Below, piece after piece: positions 42,503-52,500 of a stretch of DNA of 64,000 bases. The notes below the pieces were generated by a model. It ran no database searches, was not told where the DNA came from, and saw only the letters and a program-made list of their open reading frames with translations. The DNA is from Vallicoccus soli. GTDB taxonomy: Bacteria; Actinomycetota; Actinomycetes; Motilibacterales; Motilibacteraceae. Position 1 is the stretch's first letter. Each line of letters begins with the position of its first letter. The stretch covers positions 246,251 through 310,250 of the forward strand of contig NZ_QZEZ01000004.1 in the NCBI RefSeq assembly GCF_003594885.1, written 5' to 3'. A program made the position numbers and the translations under genes.

Positions 42503-42535
42503 GATGGTGCACGCTGGCCGCCGGAGGTGGTCGGG

Positions 42536-42952
42536 GTGGGTGTGCCGGTGCTGCACCAGACCGTGCTCGACACGACGGACGCGCGGGGGCTCGCCGAGTT
42601 CTGGCGGCAGCTGCTGGGGTTCCGCTACCGGGCGGGCGACGAGGCGCCGCCCGCGGGGGCGCCCGACCCGCGCGGGAGCACCTGGCTCGTGCTCGTGGAC
42701 CCGCAGGGCGTGCCGCGGCTGGCGTTCCAGCAGGTCGCGGAGCTGCCCCCGGCGACCTGGCCGGAGGGGCCCCGGCCCCAGCAGCTCCACCTCGACCTGC
42801 GGGTCGACGACGTCGCCGCGCTCGACGAGCAGCACGCCCGCGTGCTCGCCCTCGGCGCGACGCAGCTGCTCGACCGCACGGACGACCCCGAGGAGCCGAT
42901 GCGGGCGTACGCCGACCCGGCCGGGCACCCCTTCTGCGTCTTCGTCGGGTGA
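42536..42952 (+). CDS. VOC superfamily (glyoxalase-like) protein
   Basis: A 138-residue vicinal-oxygen-chelate protein with two beta-alpha-beta-beta-beta halves. VLHQTVLDTTDARGLAEFWRQLLGFRYRAG opens the first half, and QQLHLDLRVDDVAALDEQHARVLALGA the second, ending in YADPAGHPFCVFVG. This is the uncharacterised actinobacterial type, usually with a metal- or ligand-binding pocket. The GTG at 42536 is used because GGAGGT ends 7 bases before it; other in-frame GTGs are close by. It overlaps the GNAT gene by 4 bases. Confidence 0.85.
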   Translation: MGVPVLHQTVLDTTDARGLAEFWRQLLGFRYRAGDEAPPAGAPDPRGSTWLVLVDPQGVPRLAFQQVAELPPATWPEGPRPQQLHLDLRVDDVAALDEQHARVLALGATQLLDRTDDPEEPMRAYADPAGHPFCVFVG

Positions 42953-43395
42953 GCCTTCGGGTGCGCGCCGCCGGGCGCGGGGACCTTCCGGCCGTCCTGG
43001 CGCTCTACGCCCAGCTCTACCCCGAGCTCGCCCCGCCGGCCGCCGACGCGGGCGCCTGGGAGCGCACGCTGGGCAGCCCGGGCCGGGTCGTGCTGCTCGC
43101 CGTCGACGGCGACGAGGTGCTCGGCACGGCCGACCTCATGGTGGTGCCGAGCGTGGCGCGGGGCCCGTACGCCCTCGTCGAGCACGTCGTCGTCGACGCC
43201 GGGGCGCGGCGGCGCGGGGCGGGGCGGGCGCTGCTCGCGGCCGCGCAGGAGCGGGCCGCGGCGGCGGGCTGCTACAAGCTCCAGCTCTCGGCGGACGACC
43301 CGCAGGCGTTCCGGTTCTACGAGGCCGCCGGGTGGCGGCACGCCGCGCGGACGTACAAGCGCTACCTCGACGGGCGCCGGCCCCCGCCGGGCTAG
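42949..43395 (+). CDS. GNAT family N-acetyltransferase
   Basis: A 148-residue acetyltransferase. VRAAGRGDLPAVLALYAQLYPEL starts the fold; LVEHVVVDAGARRRGAGRALLAAAQERA is the acetyl-CoA loop; YKLQLSADDPQAFRFYEAAGW ends it. It resembles small GNATs acting on amino acids or antibiotics, but no substrate can be assigned. The GTG start shares GTGA with the VOC gene stop, so the two are co-translated. Confidence 0.88.
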   Translation: MSLRVRAAGRGDLPAVLALYAQLYPELAPPAADAGAWERTLGSPGRVVLLAVDGDEVLGTADLMVVPSVARGPYALVEHVVVDAGARRRGAGRALLAAAQERAAAAGCYKLQLSADDPQAFRFYEAAGWRHAARTYKRYLDGRRPPPG

Positions 43396-43398
43396 GGT
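43393..43398 (+). promoter_or_regulatory. -10-like hexamer of the DUF6636-type gene
   Basis: TAGGGT overlaps the stop codon of the GNAT gene and would give a leader of about 37 bases including AGGAGG before the GTG at 43442. Confidence 0.35.
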
Positions 43399-43441
43399 CG
43401 CCCGGTCGCCGCCGACCCCGCGCCCCCAGGAGGCCCGCCCC

Positions 43442-44101
43442 GTGAGGACCCGCCCGCTGCTCGCCGCGCCGCTGCTCGCCGCCGCGCTGCTCGCCGGCTG
43501 CTCCGGCGACGGCGACGACCGCGCGGGGGCACCGGCGCCGGCGCCCTCCACCGCGGCCGGGGCCACGGGGACCACCCCCGCGCCCGACGCGCCGGGGGCA
43601 CCGGCCCCGGCGCGCCCGTCGGGCACCGCGCCGCCGGGGACCCCGCCGGCGGGGGGCGCGCCAGCGGGGGGCGCGACGGCCCCCGGGGGCGCTCCCGCGC
43701 CGTCGCCGCAGGGCTCGCGCAGCCCGAGCCGCGCGCCCGCGCCGCCCGCGGAGGGCACGACGAGCGTCGAGGCCGGGACGGCCTTCGTGCTCGCGGACGG
43801 CAGCACCGGCTGCGTGCTGTCCGGCTCCGGCGCCCGCTGCGACACGCCGGTGCGCAGCTGGGAGCCGCCGCCGGGGGACTGCGCGCAGGACTACGGCCAG
43901 GGCGTCGAGGTGCGCGACGGCTCCGTCGGCTTCACCTGCGGCGGCGAGAGCCCGCTGGGCGCGCAGCGCACCCTCGCCGCGGGGGAGGCGCTGCGGGTGG
44001 CGGAGGTCGTGTGCCTGGCCCTGCCGGAGGGGGTGCAGTGCGAGGACGGCGCGAGCGGGCGCGGCTTCGTCGTCTCGCGCGCGGCGTACGCGTTCTTCTG
44101 A
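43442..44101 (+). CDS. DUF6636-type lipoprotein with Pro/Ala/Gly-rich linker
   Basis: A 219-residue precursor. The lipoprotein signal ends ALLAGCSGD. Residues 25-105 are a Pro/Ala/Gly/Thr-rich linker spanning the wall. The C-terminal 110 residues hold six cysteines in the pattern GCVLSGSGARCDTPVRSW, GDCAQDYGQG, FTCGG, VVCLA and QCEDG, ending GRGFVVSRAAYAFF. This agrees with actinobacterial DUF6636 domains, which usually end G-x-GF-x-x-SR-x-x-Y. Three disulfides are likely. The function is unknown. Confidence 0.8.
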   Translation: MRTRPLLAAPLLAAALLAGCSGDGDDRAGAPAPAPSTAAGATGTTPAPDAPGAPAPARPSGTAPPGTPPAGGAPAGGATAPGGAPAPSPQGSRSPSRAPAPPAEGTTSVEAGTAFVLADGSTGCVLSGSGARCDTPVRSWEPPPGDCAQDYGQGVEVRDGSVGFTCGGESPLGAQRTLAAGEALRVAEVVCLALPEGVQCEDGASGRGFVVSRAAYAFF

Positions 44102-44142
44102 GCGCAGCCCCTCCTCGGCCCGGCCCGGGCGCCGCCGGGGTC

Positions 44143-44173
44143 TTGACGCGCCCCGTGCCGGTCTGTGTACAGT
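44143..44173 (+). promoter_or_regulatory. Promoter of the first GH92 gene
   Basis: TTGACG (44143-44148) and TACAGT (44168-44173) are 19 bases apart; transcription would start near 44180, directly before the operator-like palindrome. Confidence 0.5.
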
Positions 44174-44181
44174 CCGCCCGG

Positions 44182-44196
44182 TTGACAACGTCGTCA
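44182..44196. promoter_or_regulatory. LacI-type operator-like palindrome before the first GH92 gene
   Basis: TTGACAACGTCGTCA; the core TGACAAC/GTCGTCA pairs at 6 of 7 positions. The same word, TTGACAAC-x-T-x-GTCA, precedes the second GH92 gene. Confidence 0.6.
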
Positions 44197-44299
44197 TGCC
44201 TCACCGGCAGCAGGACCCCGGTCCCGGCGACGCTGGCGACCCGGTCGACCCCGACCGCGCCCCGTCCAGCCCCACCCCCCGAAGGGACCGGTCACGCCG

Positions 44300-47200
44300 A
44301 TGACCCCTGCGTCCTCGGTGCGGCGACACCTGCTCGGCACGGCGACCACCGTCGCCGTCACGGCAGGGGCCGTCGCCGCATCGCTCGTCGCCGCACCGCC
44401 CGCCCCCGCCGCCGCGGCGCAGGCGCCGGGCGCCTTCTCCACGTCCTTCGAGGACGGCCAGCCCGCGCCCACCTGGACCGACGAGGTCGAGGTCGACGCC
44501 GCCGGCCGCCTGCGCGCGAAGGGCGTGGCCGGCCCGTCCGCCACCGGCTGGCCCGGCAACGTCAACGAGCGCGTCGCGTCGGTCGACGCCCGCGGCGAGA
44601 ACCCGCCCAACGAGGTCGCGGCGAACGCGGCCGACGGCGACCCGGCCACGAAGTGGCTGGACTTCGCCGCCCCGAGCCCGGACGCCCCCGTCTGGCTGCA
44701 GTACCGCACGGACGAGCCGGTCGCGGTCGTGCGCTACGCGCTGACCTCCGCCAACGACGCCCCGGAGCGCGACCCCGTCGACTGGGTGCTGCGCGGCTCC
44801 ACCGACGGCGCGACGTGGGTGGACCTCGACGCGCGCACCGGCGAGGCGTTCACCGCGCGCGGGCAGCTGCGCGAGTTCGCGGTCGAGGGGGCCGCGGCCT
44901 ACACGTGGTTCCGTCTCGACGTCACGCGCCACGGCGGCGGCGGCATCGTCCAGCTCGCCGACCTGCAGCTCTCCGACGGCAGCGCCGCGCCGCCGCCCGC
45001 CGAGACCATGCGCACCCGGGTCGGGGCGGGCCCCGCCTCGGGCTACAACATCAAGCCCCGCGTCGGCTTCACCGGCCTGCACGCCCTGCAGTACGGCGGC
45101 ACGCAGGAGGGCCGGGGCCGCGGCTTCTCGTACAACCGGGTCCTCGACGTCGACGTGCCGGTCGGCCCGGCCACGCGGCTGTCGTACAAGATCTTCCCGG
45201 AGCTCACGGACCAGGACCTCGACTACCCGAGCACCTTCGCCGCGGTCGACCTCGCCTTCACCGACGGGAGCTACCTCAGCGACCTCGGGGCGGTCGACAA
45301 CCAGGGGTACCGGCTGGACCCGCGCTCGCAGGGCGCGTCGAAGAGCCTCTACGCCAACCAGTGGAACGACAAGTACGCCGACATCGGCCGGGTGGCGGCG
45401 GGCAAGACGGTCGACCGCGTCCTCGTGGCGTACGACAACCCGGGCGGCCCGTCGGCGTTCGGCGGCTGGGTCGACGACATCGAGATCGACCCCGCGCCGG
45501 AGGTGAACAGGTCCGAGCGGCTCGTCGACTGGGTCGACACCCGCCGCGGGTCGAACTCCTCGAGCAGCTACTCACGGGGCAACACGTTCCCGGCAACCGC
45601 TGTCCCGCACGGCTTCAACTTCTGGACGCCGCAGACGAGCGCCGGGTCCCTGGGCACCTTCTACTCCTACGCGAGCCAGAACAACGAGGAGAACCTGCCC
45701 GAGGTGCAGGCCTTCGCGGTGAGCCACGAGCCCAGCATCTGGATGGGCGACCGGCAGACGTTCCAGTTCCTGCCGCAGGACGGCCCCGCTGCGGGCGGGC
45801 AGCCGGTCTTCGACCGCGAGGAGCGCGCGCTGGCGTTCTCCCACGACGACGAGGTCGCGCAGGCGCACTACTACGGCGTGACGTTCCAGGACGGCACGCG
45901 CACCGAGATCGCGCCGACCGACCACGCGGCCGTCACCCGGTTCACGTTCACCGGCGACTCCTCGAGCGTGCTGTTCGACAACGTGAACGACGACGGCTGG
46001 ACCGGCATCAACGTCGAGGACGGCGTCGTGACCGGGTACAGCGACACGCGCAGCGGCCTGTCCAACGGCGCGACCCGCATGTACCTGTACGCGACCTTCG
46101 ACGAGGCGGTCACCGGCGGCGGGAAGGTCACCGGGCACGGGCGCGACGACGTCACCGGCTACGTCTCCTTCGACACCTCGGCGTCCAAGGTCGTGACGAT
46201 GCGCATGGCCACCTCGCTGCTCTCGGTCGAGCAGGCCCGGCGCAACCTCGAGATGGAGGTCGGCGACGCCTCGTTCGACGAGGTGCGCGAGCGGGGTGCC
46301 CGGGCGTGGGAGGACGTGCTCGACGTCGTCGAGGTGGAGGGCGCGAGCGAGGAGCAGCGCACGAACCTCTACTCCAACCTCTACCGGCTCTCGCTCTGGC
46401 CGAACTCGGCGCACGAGAACGTCGGCACGCCCGAGGCGCCGGTGTGGAAGCACGCGGTGCAGTCGTCGACGACCTCGCCGGCGCCGACCGGCGCGGAGGC
46501 CGAGCGCTACCGCACCGAGACCGTCGCGCCCGTGGCCGACGGCAAGGTCTACGTCAACAACGGCTTCTGGGACACCTTCCGGACCTCGTGGCCGGCGTAC
46601 TCGTTCCTGTACCCCGAGAAGGCCGGCGAGCTCGTCGACGGCTTCGTGCAGCAGTACCGCGACGGCGGCTGGGTCTCGCGCTGGTCCGCCCCGGGCTACG
46701 CCAACCTCATGACGGGCACCAGCTCGGACGCCTCCTTCGCCGACGCGTACGTCAAGGGGGTGCGCGGCTTCGACGCCGTCGACGCGTACGAGGCCGCGGT
46801 GAAGAACGCGACCGTCCGCCCGCCGGGCTCGGCGACGAACTCCAGCGTCGGGCGCAAGGGCCTGGAGACGTCGATCTTCCTGGGCTACACGCCGTCGACG
46901 GTGAGCGAGGGCGTCTCCTGGGCGCTGGAGGGCTACCTCAACGACTTCGCGATCGGGCGCATGGGCCAGGAGCTCGCACAGAGCCCCGACGCCACGCCGG
47001 CGCAGCGCGAGCGCTGGACCGAGGAGTCCCGCTACTTCCTCGACCGCGCGCAGGGCTACGTGCACCTCTTCGACCCGGCCGTCGGCTTCTTCCAGGGCAA
47101 GTCCCCGTCGGGGGTCTGGAAGTCCACGCCGGAGGAGTACGACGCGGAGGAGTGGGGCCACGACCACGACTACACCGAGACCGACGGGTGGAACTTCGCC

Positions 47201-49387
47201 TTCCACGTGCCGTTCGACGGGCAGGGCCTGGCCAACCTGTACGGCGGGCGCGACGGCCTCGCCGACAAGCTCGACGCGTTCTTCGCGACGCCGGAGACGG
47301 CGCTGAAGCCCGGGTCGTACGGCGGCACCATCCACGAGATGGTCGAGGCGCGCGACGTGCGCATGGGCCAGTGGGGCTTCAGCAACCAGGTCGCGCACCA
47401 CATCCCCTGGATGTACGACTACGCCGGGCAGCCGTGGAAGGCGCAGGCCATCACCCGCGAGGCGCTGCAGCGGCTGTACGGCGGCGGGCGCATCGGCCAG
47501 GGCTACCCGGGCGACGAGGACCAGGGCGAGCCGTCGGCGTGGAACGTCTTCGCCTCGCTCGGCTTCTACCCGCTGCAGGTCGGCAGCCCCGAGTACGTCG
47601 TGGGCTCGCCGCAGTTCACCAGGATGGTCGTCCACCGCGAGGACGGCGACCTCGTCGTCGAGGCGCCGCGCAACAGCACGCAGAACGTCTACGTGCAGGG
47701 GCTGCAGGTGGACGGGCAGCGCTGGACGAAGGCCTACCTCCCGCACGACGTGCTCACGGGCGGCACGACGCTCACCTTCGCGATGGGCCCGCGCCCGTCG
47801 CGCTGGGGCACCGCGCAGGACGCCGCGCCGCGCTCGCTGCAGCAGGACGACGAGGTGCCCACGCCGCTGGCCGACACGACCGGCCGCGGGCGCGGCACGG
47901 CCACGTCCAGCGGGCTCGCGGGCGGCGTCACCGCGGCCGCGCTCTTCGACGACACGTCGGCGACGCGGACGGCGCTCGCCGGGCCGCGCCCCTGGGTGCG
48001 GCACCGGCTCACCGGGGCCGCGCGCGAGGTCACGCACTACACGCTGACCTCGAGCGACCAGGCGGCCGACCCGTCGGCGTGGACGCTCGAGGGGTCGAAC
48101 GACGGCGAGACCTGGACGACCCTCGACAGCCGTACGGGCGAGGCGTTCCCGTGGCGCCTGCAGACGAGGGCGTTCGAGGTGGACCGGCCGGGCGTCTACC
48201 GCGACTACCGGCTCGCCATGGTCGGTGCCGAGGGCGGCACGACCGCGCTCGCCGAGGTGGAGCTGCTCGCCGACGTGCCGGAGGTCCACGGTGTGGCCGT
48301 CGCGCTCGACCGCCTCGTCGCGAGCGGCGCGGTCAAGCGGGGGCCCGGTCGCGAGCTGCAGGCCCTCGTGCGCACCGCCCTCGAGGCGGAGGAGGACGGC
48401 GACGCCGCGGGCGTCCTGCGGGCCCTGCGCGGCCTGCAGGCGCGGCTCGACACCCTCGGCCCGCCGCAGGTGTCGGCGGCGGCGCGGGCCGAGCTCTCGG
48501 TCCTGCTGAGCCAGTGGGTGACCCCGGCGGACCGGCTCGCCGTGCTCCGCGGCCGGGTCGCCGACCTCGCGGCGAGCGGCGACGTCGCCCGGGGGGTCGC
48601 GCGCTCGCTGCAGGAGGGCATCGCCCGTGCGGGCGAGCGGCACGCCGCGGGCGACGCGGCGGGGTACGAGCGCGAGCTCACCGCCCTGCGCGAGCGGGTC
48701 GCCGGCGCCCGTCCGCACCAGGTCAGCGCGCGGGCGCAGGAGGTCCTGCTCCCGCTGGTCGACGGGCTGCTCGCCGCCCGCCCGCCGCTGGACGACCTGC
48801 GCGCCGCGTACGACACGACGGCCATCGGCGACGACGGGGCCGCGAACGCCGACTTCGACGGGGAGGGGTGGCACTACAGCCGCCAGGCCCTCGCCGAGGC
48901 CGGCATCGTCCAGGGCGAGGACCTCGAGGTCCCGGGCACCGGCATGGCGTACCGGCTGCCGGACGTCGGGCCCGGCGCCGCGGACAGCATCGCCGCGGCC
49001 GGGCAGGTGCTCGACGTGTCGTCGCTGCCCGCGGGCACGACGCGGATCGCGTTCGTGGGCGCGGCCCACAACGGGGACGTGCGCAGCTCGGTCGTGCTCA
49101 CGTACACCGACGGCACGACCGCCACGGCGCCGCTCGCCTTCGGCGACTGGACGCTCGGGGGCGGCGGCACGACGCCGCGCTTCGACAACGTCGGGCTGGC
49201 GCAGACCGCCTACCGCAACCGGTACGCGGCCTCGCCGCCCGCCGGGGACACCGGGCGGCCCTGGCTCTTCGCCACGGCACCGGTGCAGCTCGCGCCGGGC
49301 AAGGTGCTGGCCACGGTGACGCTGCCGCAGCAGCGCAACCTCAAGGTCCTCACCCTGGCGCACGGGACGGGGACGCCGGCGCCCTGA
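44300..49387 (+). CDS. Secreted multidomain GH92 alpha-mannosidase family protein
   Basis: A 1695-residue secreted enzyme, about twice the usual GH92 length. The signal peptide is residues 1-38. A discoidin-like F5/8-type domain spans about 100-235 (DGDPATKWLDF), with a linker beta-domain to about 400. The GH92 catalytic region spans about 405-1180, with WDTFRTSWPAYSFLYPEKA, GYANLMTG and HIPWMYDYAGQPWKAQ. A second discoidin-like domain covers about 1195-1330, FIMAH-like helical repeats about 1335-1490 and a beta-sandwich module about 1503-1690. The usual acidic motif GNDD-x-G reads GDEDQGEPSAW (D1072-E1073-D1074), and the N-terminal motif is HGFNFWTP rather than PFGMVQLSP, so linkage specificity may differ from classic alpha-1,2-mannosidases. 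GH92 enzymes need calcium and release mannose from mannan or N-glycans. Confidence 0.88.
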   Translation: MTPASSVRRHLLGTATTVAVTAGAVAASLVAAPPAPAAAAQAPGAFSTSFEDGQPAPTWTDEVEVDAAGRLRAKGVAGPSATGWPGNVNERVASVDARGENPPNEVAANAADGDPATKWLDFAAPSPDAPVWLQYRTDEPVAVVRYALTSANDAPERDPVDWVLRGSTDGATWVDLDARTGEAFTARGQLREFAVEGAAAYTWFRLDVTRHGGGGIVQLADLQLSDGSAAPPPAETMRTRVGAGPASGYNIKPRVGFTGLHALQYGGTQEGRGRGFSYNRVLDVDVPVGPATRLSYKIFPELTDQDLDYPSTFAAVDLAFTDGSYLSDLGAVDNQGYRLDPRSQGASKSLYANQWNDKYADIGRVAAGKTVDRVLVAYDNPGGPSAFGGWVDDIEIDPAPEVNRSERLVDWVDTRRGSNSSSSYSRGNTFPATAVPHGFNFWTPQTSAGSLGTFYSYASQNNEENLPEVQAFAVSHEPSIWMGDRQTFQFLPQDGPAAGGQPVFDREERALAFSHDDEVAQAHYYGVTFQDGTRTEIAPTDHAAVTRFTFTGDSSSVLFDNVNDDGWTGINVEDGVVTGYSDTRSGLSNGATRMYLYATFDEAVTGGGKVTGHGRDDVTGYVSFDTSASKVVTMRMATSLLSVEQARRNLEMEVGDASFDEVRERGARAWEDVLDVVEVEGASEEQRTNLYSNLYRLSLWPNSAHENVGTPEAPVWKHAVQSSTTSPAPTGAEAERYRTETVAPVADGKVYVNNGFWDTFRTSWPAYSFLYPEKAGELVDGFVQQYRDGGWVSRWSAPGYANLMTGTSSDASFADAYVKGVRGFDAVDAYEAAVKNATVRPPGSATNSSVGRKGLETSIFLGYTPSTVSEGVSWALEGYLNDFAIGRMGQELAQSPDATPAQRERWTEESRYFLDRAQGYVHLFDPAVGFFQGKSPSGVWKSTPEEYDAEEWGHDHDYTETDGWNFAFHVPFDGQGLANLYGGRDGLADKLDAFFATPETALKPGSYGGTIHEMVEARDVRMGQWGFSNQVAHHIPWMYDYAGQPWKAQAITREALQRLYGGGRIGQGYPGDEDQGEPSAWNVFASLGFYPLQVGSPEYVVGSPQFTRMVVHREDGDLVVEAPRNSTQNVYVQGLQVDGQRWTKAYLPHDVLTGGTTLTFAMGPRPSRWGTAQDAAPRSLQQDDEVPTPLADTTGRGRGTATSSGLAGGVTAAALFDDTSATRTALAGPRPWVRHRLTGAAREVTHYTLTSSDQAADPSAWTLEGSNDGETWTTLDSRTGEAFPWRLQTRAFEVDRPGVYRDYRLAMVGAEGGTTALAEVELLADVPEVHGVAVALDRLVASGAVKRGPGRELQALVRTALEAEEDGDAAGVLRALRGLQARLDTLGPPQVSAAARAELSVLLSQWVTPADRLAVLRGRVADLAASGDVARGVARSLQEGIARAGERHAAGDAAGYERELTALRERVAGARPHQVSARAQEVLLPLVDGLLAARPPLDDLRAAYDTTAIGDDGAANADFDGEGWHYSRQALAEAGIVQGEDLEVPGTGMAYRLPDVGPGAADSIAAAGQVLDVSSLPAGTTRIAFVGAAHNGDVRSSVVLTYTDGTTATAPLAFGDWTLGGGGTTPRFDNVGLAQTAYRNRYAASPPAGDTGRPWLFATAPVQLAPGKVLATVTLPQQRNLKVLTLAHGTGTPAP

Positions 49388-49408
49388 GCGGGAGACGCCG
49401 GCGCTCCC

Positions 49409-49442
49409 GGGGCGCCCGTCGGCCACGGCCGGCGGGCGCCCC
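49409..49442 (+). terminator. Hairpin after the first GH92 gene
   Basis: GGGGCGCCCG (49409-49418) pairs perfectly with CGGGCGCCCC (49433-49442); CGGC/GCCG adds an inner stem. Confidence 0.6.
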
Positions 49443-49477
49443 GCTGCGTGCGGGGGGAGCGAGGGACCGCCGCGGCG

Positions 49478-49507
49478 TTGACAACCTTGTCAGCGGGTTC
49501 CTAGGGT
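49478..49507 (+). promoter_or_regulatory. Promoter of the GH92-GH76 gene
   Basis: TTGACA (49478-49483) and TAGGGT (49502-49507) are 18 bases apart, the best promoter match in the window. The leader is about 55 bases with AGGAG at 49561-49565. Confidence 0.65.
49479..49492. promoter_or_regulatory. LacI-type operator-like palindrome over the -35 of the GH92-GH76 gene
   Basis: TGACAACCTTGTCA has perfect 6-bp arms (TGACAA/TTGTCA) around CC and overlaps the -35, so a bound repressor would block the promoter. It is closely similar to the site at 44182-44196. Confidence 0.65.
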
Positions 49508-49569
49508 CCGGGGCAGCAGCACAGCGCCAGCAGCGCGCAGCGCCCGGTCACCGCAGCCCGAGGAGCCCC

Positions 49570-52500
49570 ATGCACGTGCGCCCCGCCCCCCGCCCCCGCC
49601 GGCGGGGGCCCGCCGCCCTCGCCCCGCTCGCCGCCCTCGCGGTGCTCGGCGCGGCGGTGCAGGCCCCGCCGGCCGCCGCGGCCCCCGCCGCGGCGCCCGA
49701 GCGCCTCACGGGCCTGGTGAACCCGTTCATCGGCACCCAGGACGACGGCAACACCTTCCCCGGGGCGAGCCTGCCGTTCGGCATGGTGCAGCTCTCGCCC
49801 GACACCGGCCACACCACCGGCTACGACTACCGCCACGACCGGATCCGCGGCTTCAGCGCGACCCACGTCTCCGGCGTCGGCTGCGGGCTGGGCGGCGACC
49901 TGCCGGTGCTGCCGACGACCGGCGCGGTGACGCAGACCGACTACGCGCAGTACGCCCTGCCGTTCAGCCACGAGGGCGAGCAGGCCGCGCCGGGCTACTA
50001 CCGGGTGCCGCTCACGGCGTCGGAGGGCACGGTGACCGCCGAGCTCACCGCGACGACCCGCACCGGCACGGCGCGCTTCACGTTCCCCGCGACCACCGAG
50101 GCCAACGTCCTGCTCAACAGCGGGCAGGCGCTGCACGCCGTCGACTCCAGCACGGTGCGGGTCGTCGACGACCGCACGGTCGAGACGACGGTCGTGGGCA
50201 GCGGCTTCTGCCAGTCCACCGAGCCGTACACGATGCACTTCCTCACCCGCTTCGACCGGCCCTTCGCGCAGGTCGGCACGTGGGCCGGCGACGAGGTCAC
50301 CGCGGGCAGCCGGGAGACCTCCGGCGAGGGGCGGCGGGGGGCGTACCTGCGCTTCGACACGACGCGGGACCGCGACGTCGAGGTGACCACCGCGCTGTCC
50401 TGGGTGGACGCGCGCGGCGCGGGCGCCAACCTGCGCGCCGAGGGCGGGCGGGGCTTCGACGCGGTCCGCGCCGCGGCGGACCGGACGTGGGAGCAGCGGC
50501 TCGGCGAGGTCAGGGTGCAGGGCGGGACGCCCGAGCAGCGGCGCACCTTCTACTCCTCGCTCTACCGCTCGATGCTCGCGCCCGCGGTCGGCACCGACGT
50601 CGACGGGCGCTACCACGGCTTCGACGGGCGGACGCACCGCGCGCGGGGCTTCACCTACTACCAGACGTTCTCGCTGTGGGACACGTACCGCACGCAGGAG
50701 CAGCTGCTGTCGCTGCTCGCGCCGCAGGAGGCGCGCGACATGGCGCTGTCGCTGCTGGCGGTCGAGGACCAGGGCGGCTGGCTGCCGCGGTGGTCGTACG
50801 CGAGCGTCGAGACCAACATCATGACCGGCGACCCGGTCACGCCGTTCCTCGTGTCGGCCTGGGCCCAGGGGCTGCTCGAGGGGCACGAGGAGGACGCGTA
50901 CCGCGCGCTGCGCGAGAACGCGGACGGCGTGCCGCCGGCCGACAGCCCGTACAACGGCCGCGCCGGCAACGAGCACTACCTCGACCAGGGGTACGTGCCC
51001 TACCTGCCGGACGCGCGGGGGGAGCCGGGCGACTACGACCTGCAGCACGGGGCGTCGGCCACGCTGGAGTACGCCCTCGCGGACGCCGCCCTGTCGACGA
51101 TGGCCGAGGGGCTGGGGCACCGGCAGGACGCCCGGCGCTACGCCCAGCGGGCGCAGTCGTACCGCAACCTCTTCGACCCGCGCACCGGCTGGTTCCGCGC
51201 CCGCGACGAGCGCGGGCTGTTCGTCGGGCCGGAGGACCCCGCGCAGAGCGTCGGCTTCCACGAGGGCACCGCGTCGCAGTACATGTGGCTGGCGCAGCAG
51301 GACGTGCCGGGGCTCGTGGACCTCGTCGGGGGCCGCGACGCCGCCAACGCCCGGCTCGACCACTTCTTCGCGTACGACGAGCTGCTCGAGGACCCGGAGC
51401 GGGTCGCCCGCGAGGTGTGGGTGAACAGCGCCTACTCGTACTACGGGCAGGACACGTACAACCCGCAGAACGAGCCCGACCTGCACTCGCCCTACGTCTA
51501 CGCGTGGACCGGGCAGCCGTGGAAGACCGCCGACGTCGTGCACGCGGCCGTCACCCTGTTCAGCGACGGCCCCGGCGGCATGACCGGCAACGACGACCTC
51601 GGCACGATGTCGGCCTGGCACGTGCTCTCCGCCATGGGGATCTACCCGTCGGTGCCGGGCTCGGACGTGTGGTCGCTGTCGACGCCGGTGTTCGAGCGGG
51701 TGGACCTCGCGCTCGACCGCGACTGGTACCCGCGCGGCTCCCTGCGGATCAGCGCGCCGGGCAGCTCCGAGGAGGCGCGGTACGTGCAGTCGGTGCGGGT
51801 CGGCGGCACGGCGCACCCCCGCACCTGGGTGAGGGGCGACGACCTGCGCGCCGGGAAGGACATCGCTTTCCGGGTGGGCACGGAGCCGTCGTCGTGGGGC
51901 ACCGACCCGCGGACCGCGCCGCCGTCGCTGGTCGACGAGCTCCCCGCGGCCACCGGCACCTGGGTGGGGGCCGAGCCCCGCGCCCTCGGCGTGCCGGGCG
52001 GGCCGGAGGACCGGGTCGTCGAGGTGGCCGCGTCGGTGGTCCTGCAGGCGCCGCGGACCCGGACCGTGGCGCTGCGCGCGAGCGCCGAGGCGCCGCTGCG
52101 CGCCGAGCCCGCGCGCAGCCGCGCCACCGTGCCGTCGCGGGGCCTGCCGCGGACCGTCGAGGTGCCGCTCGAGGTGACGGTCCCGGGCGGGACGCCCGCG
52201 GGGACGTACGAGGTGGCCCTGCGGGTGACCGGCGGACCGGGCGGGCCGGTCGAGGCGACGGTGCCCGTCACGGTCGCCGCGGCCTGCGGCGAGCCCGGCG
52301 GCTCCTGCCCGGTCGACCTGTCGGGGGCGTACGACGTCGACGGCGTCGCCACCGCCGACGCCAAGGCCGAGGGCGACTTCGACGGCGGTGGCTGGAGCTT
52401 CCCCGCCGAGCAGCTGCCGCCGGCGGGCGAGCGGCTCGTGCTGGGGCGGGCGTACGTCCTGCCGCCCACCACGGGCACCGCGCCCAACTTCGTGGACGCC

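Noticed and set aside
44011..49569. A plus-strand open frame that enters the GH92-GH76 gene from far upstream
   Set aside because: The region before 49570 is the shadow of the first GH92 gene in another frame; a signal peptide, promoter and AGGAG site support the start at 49570.
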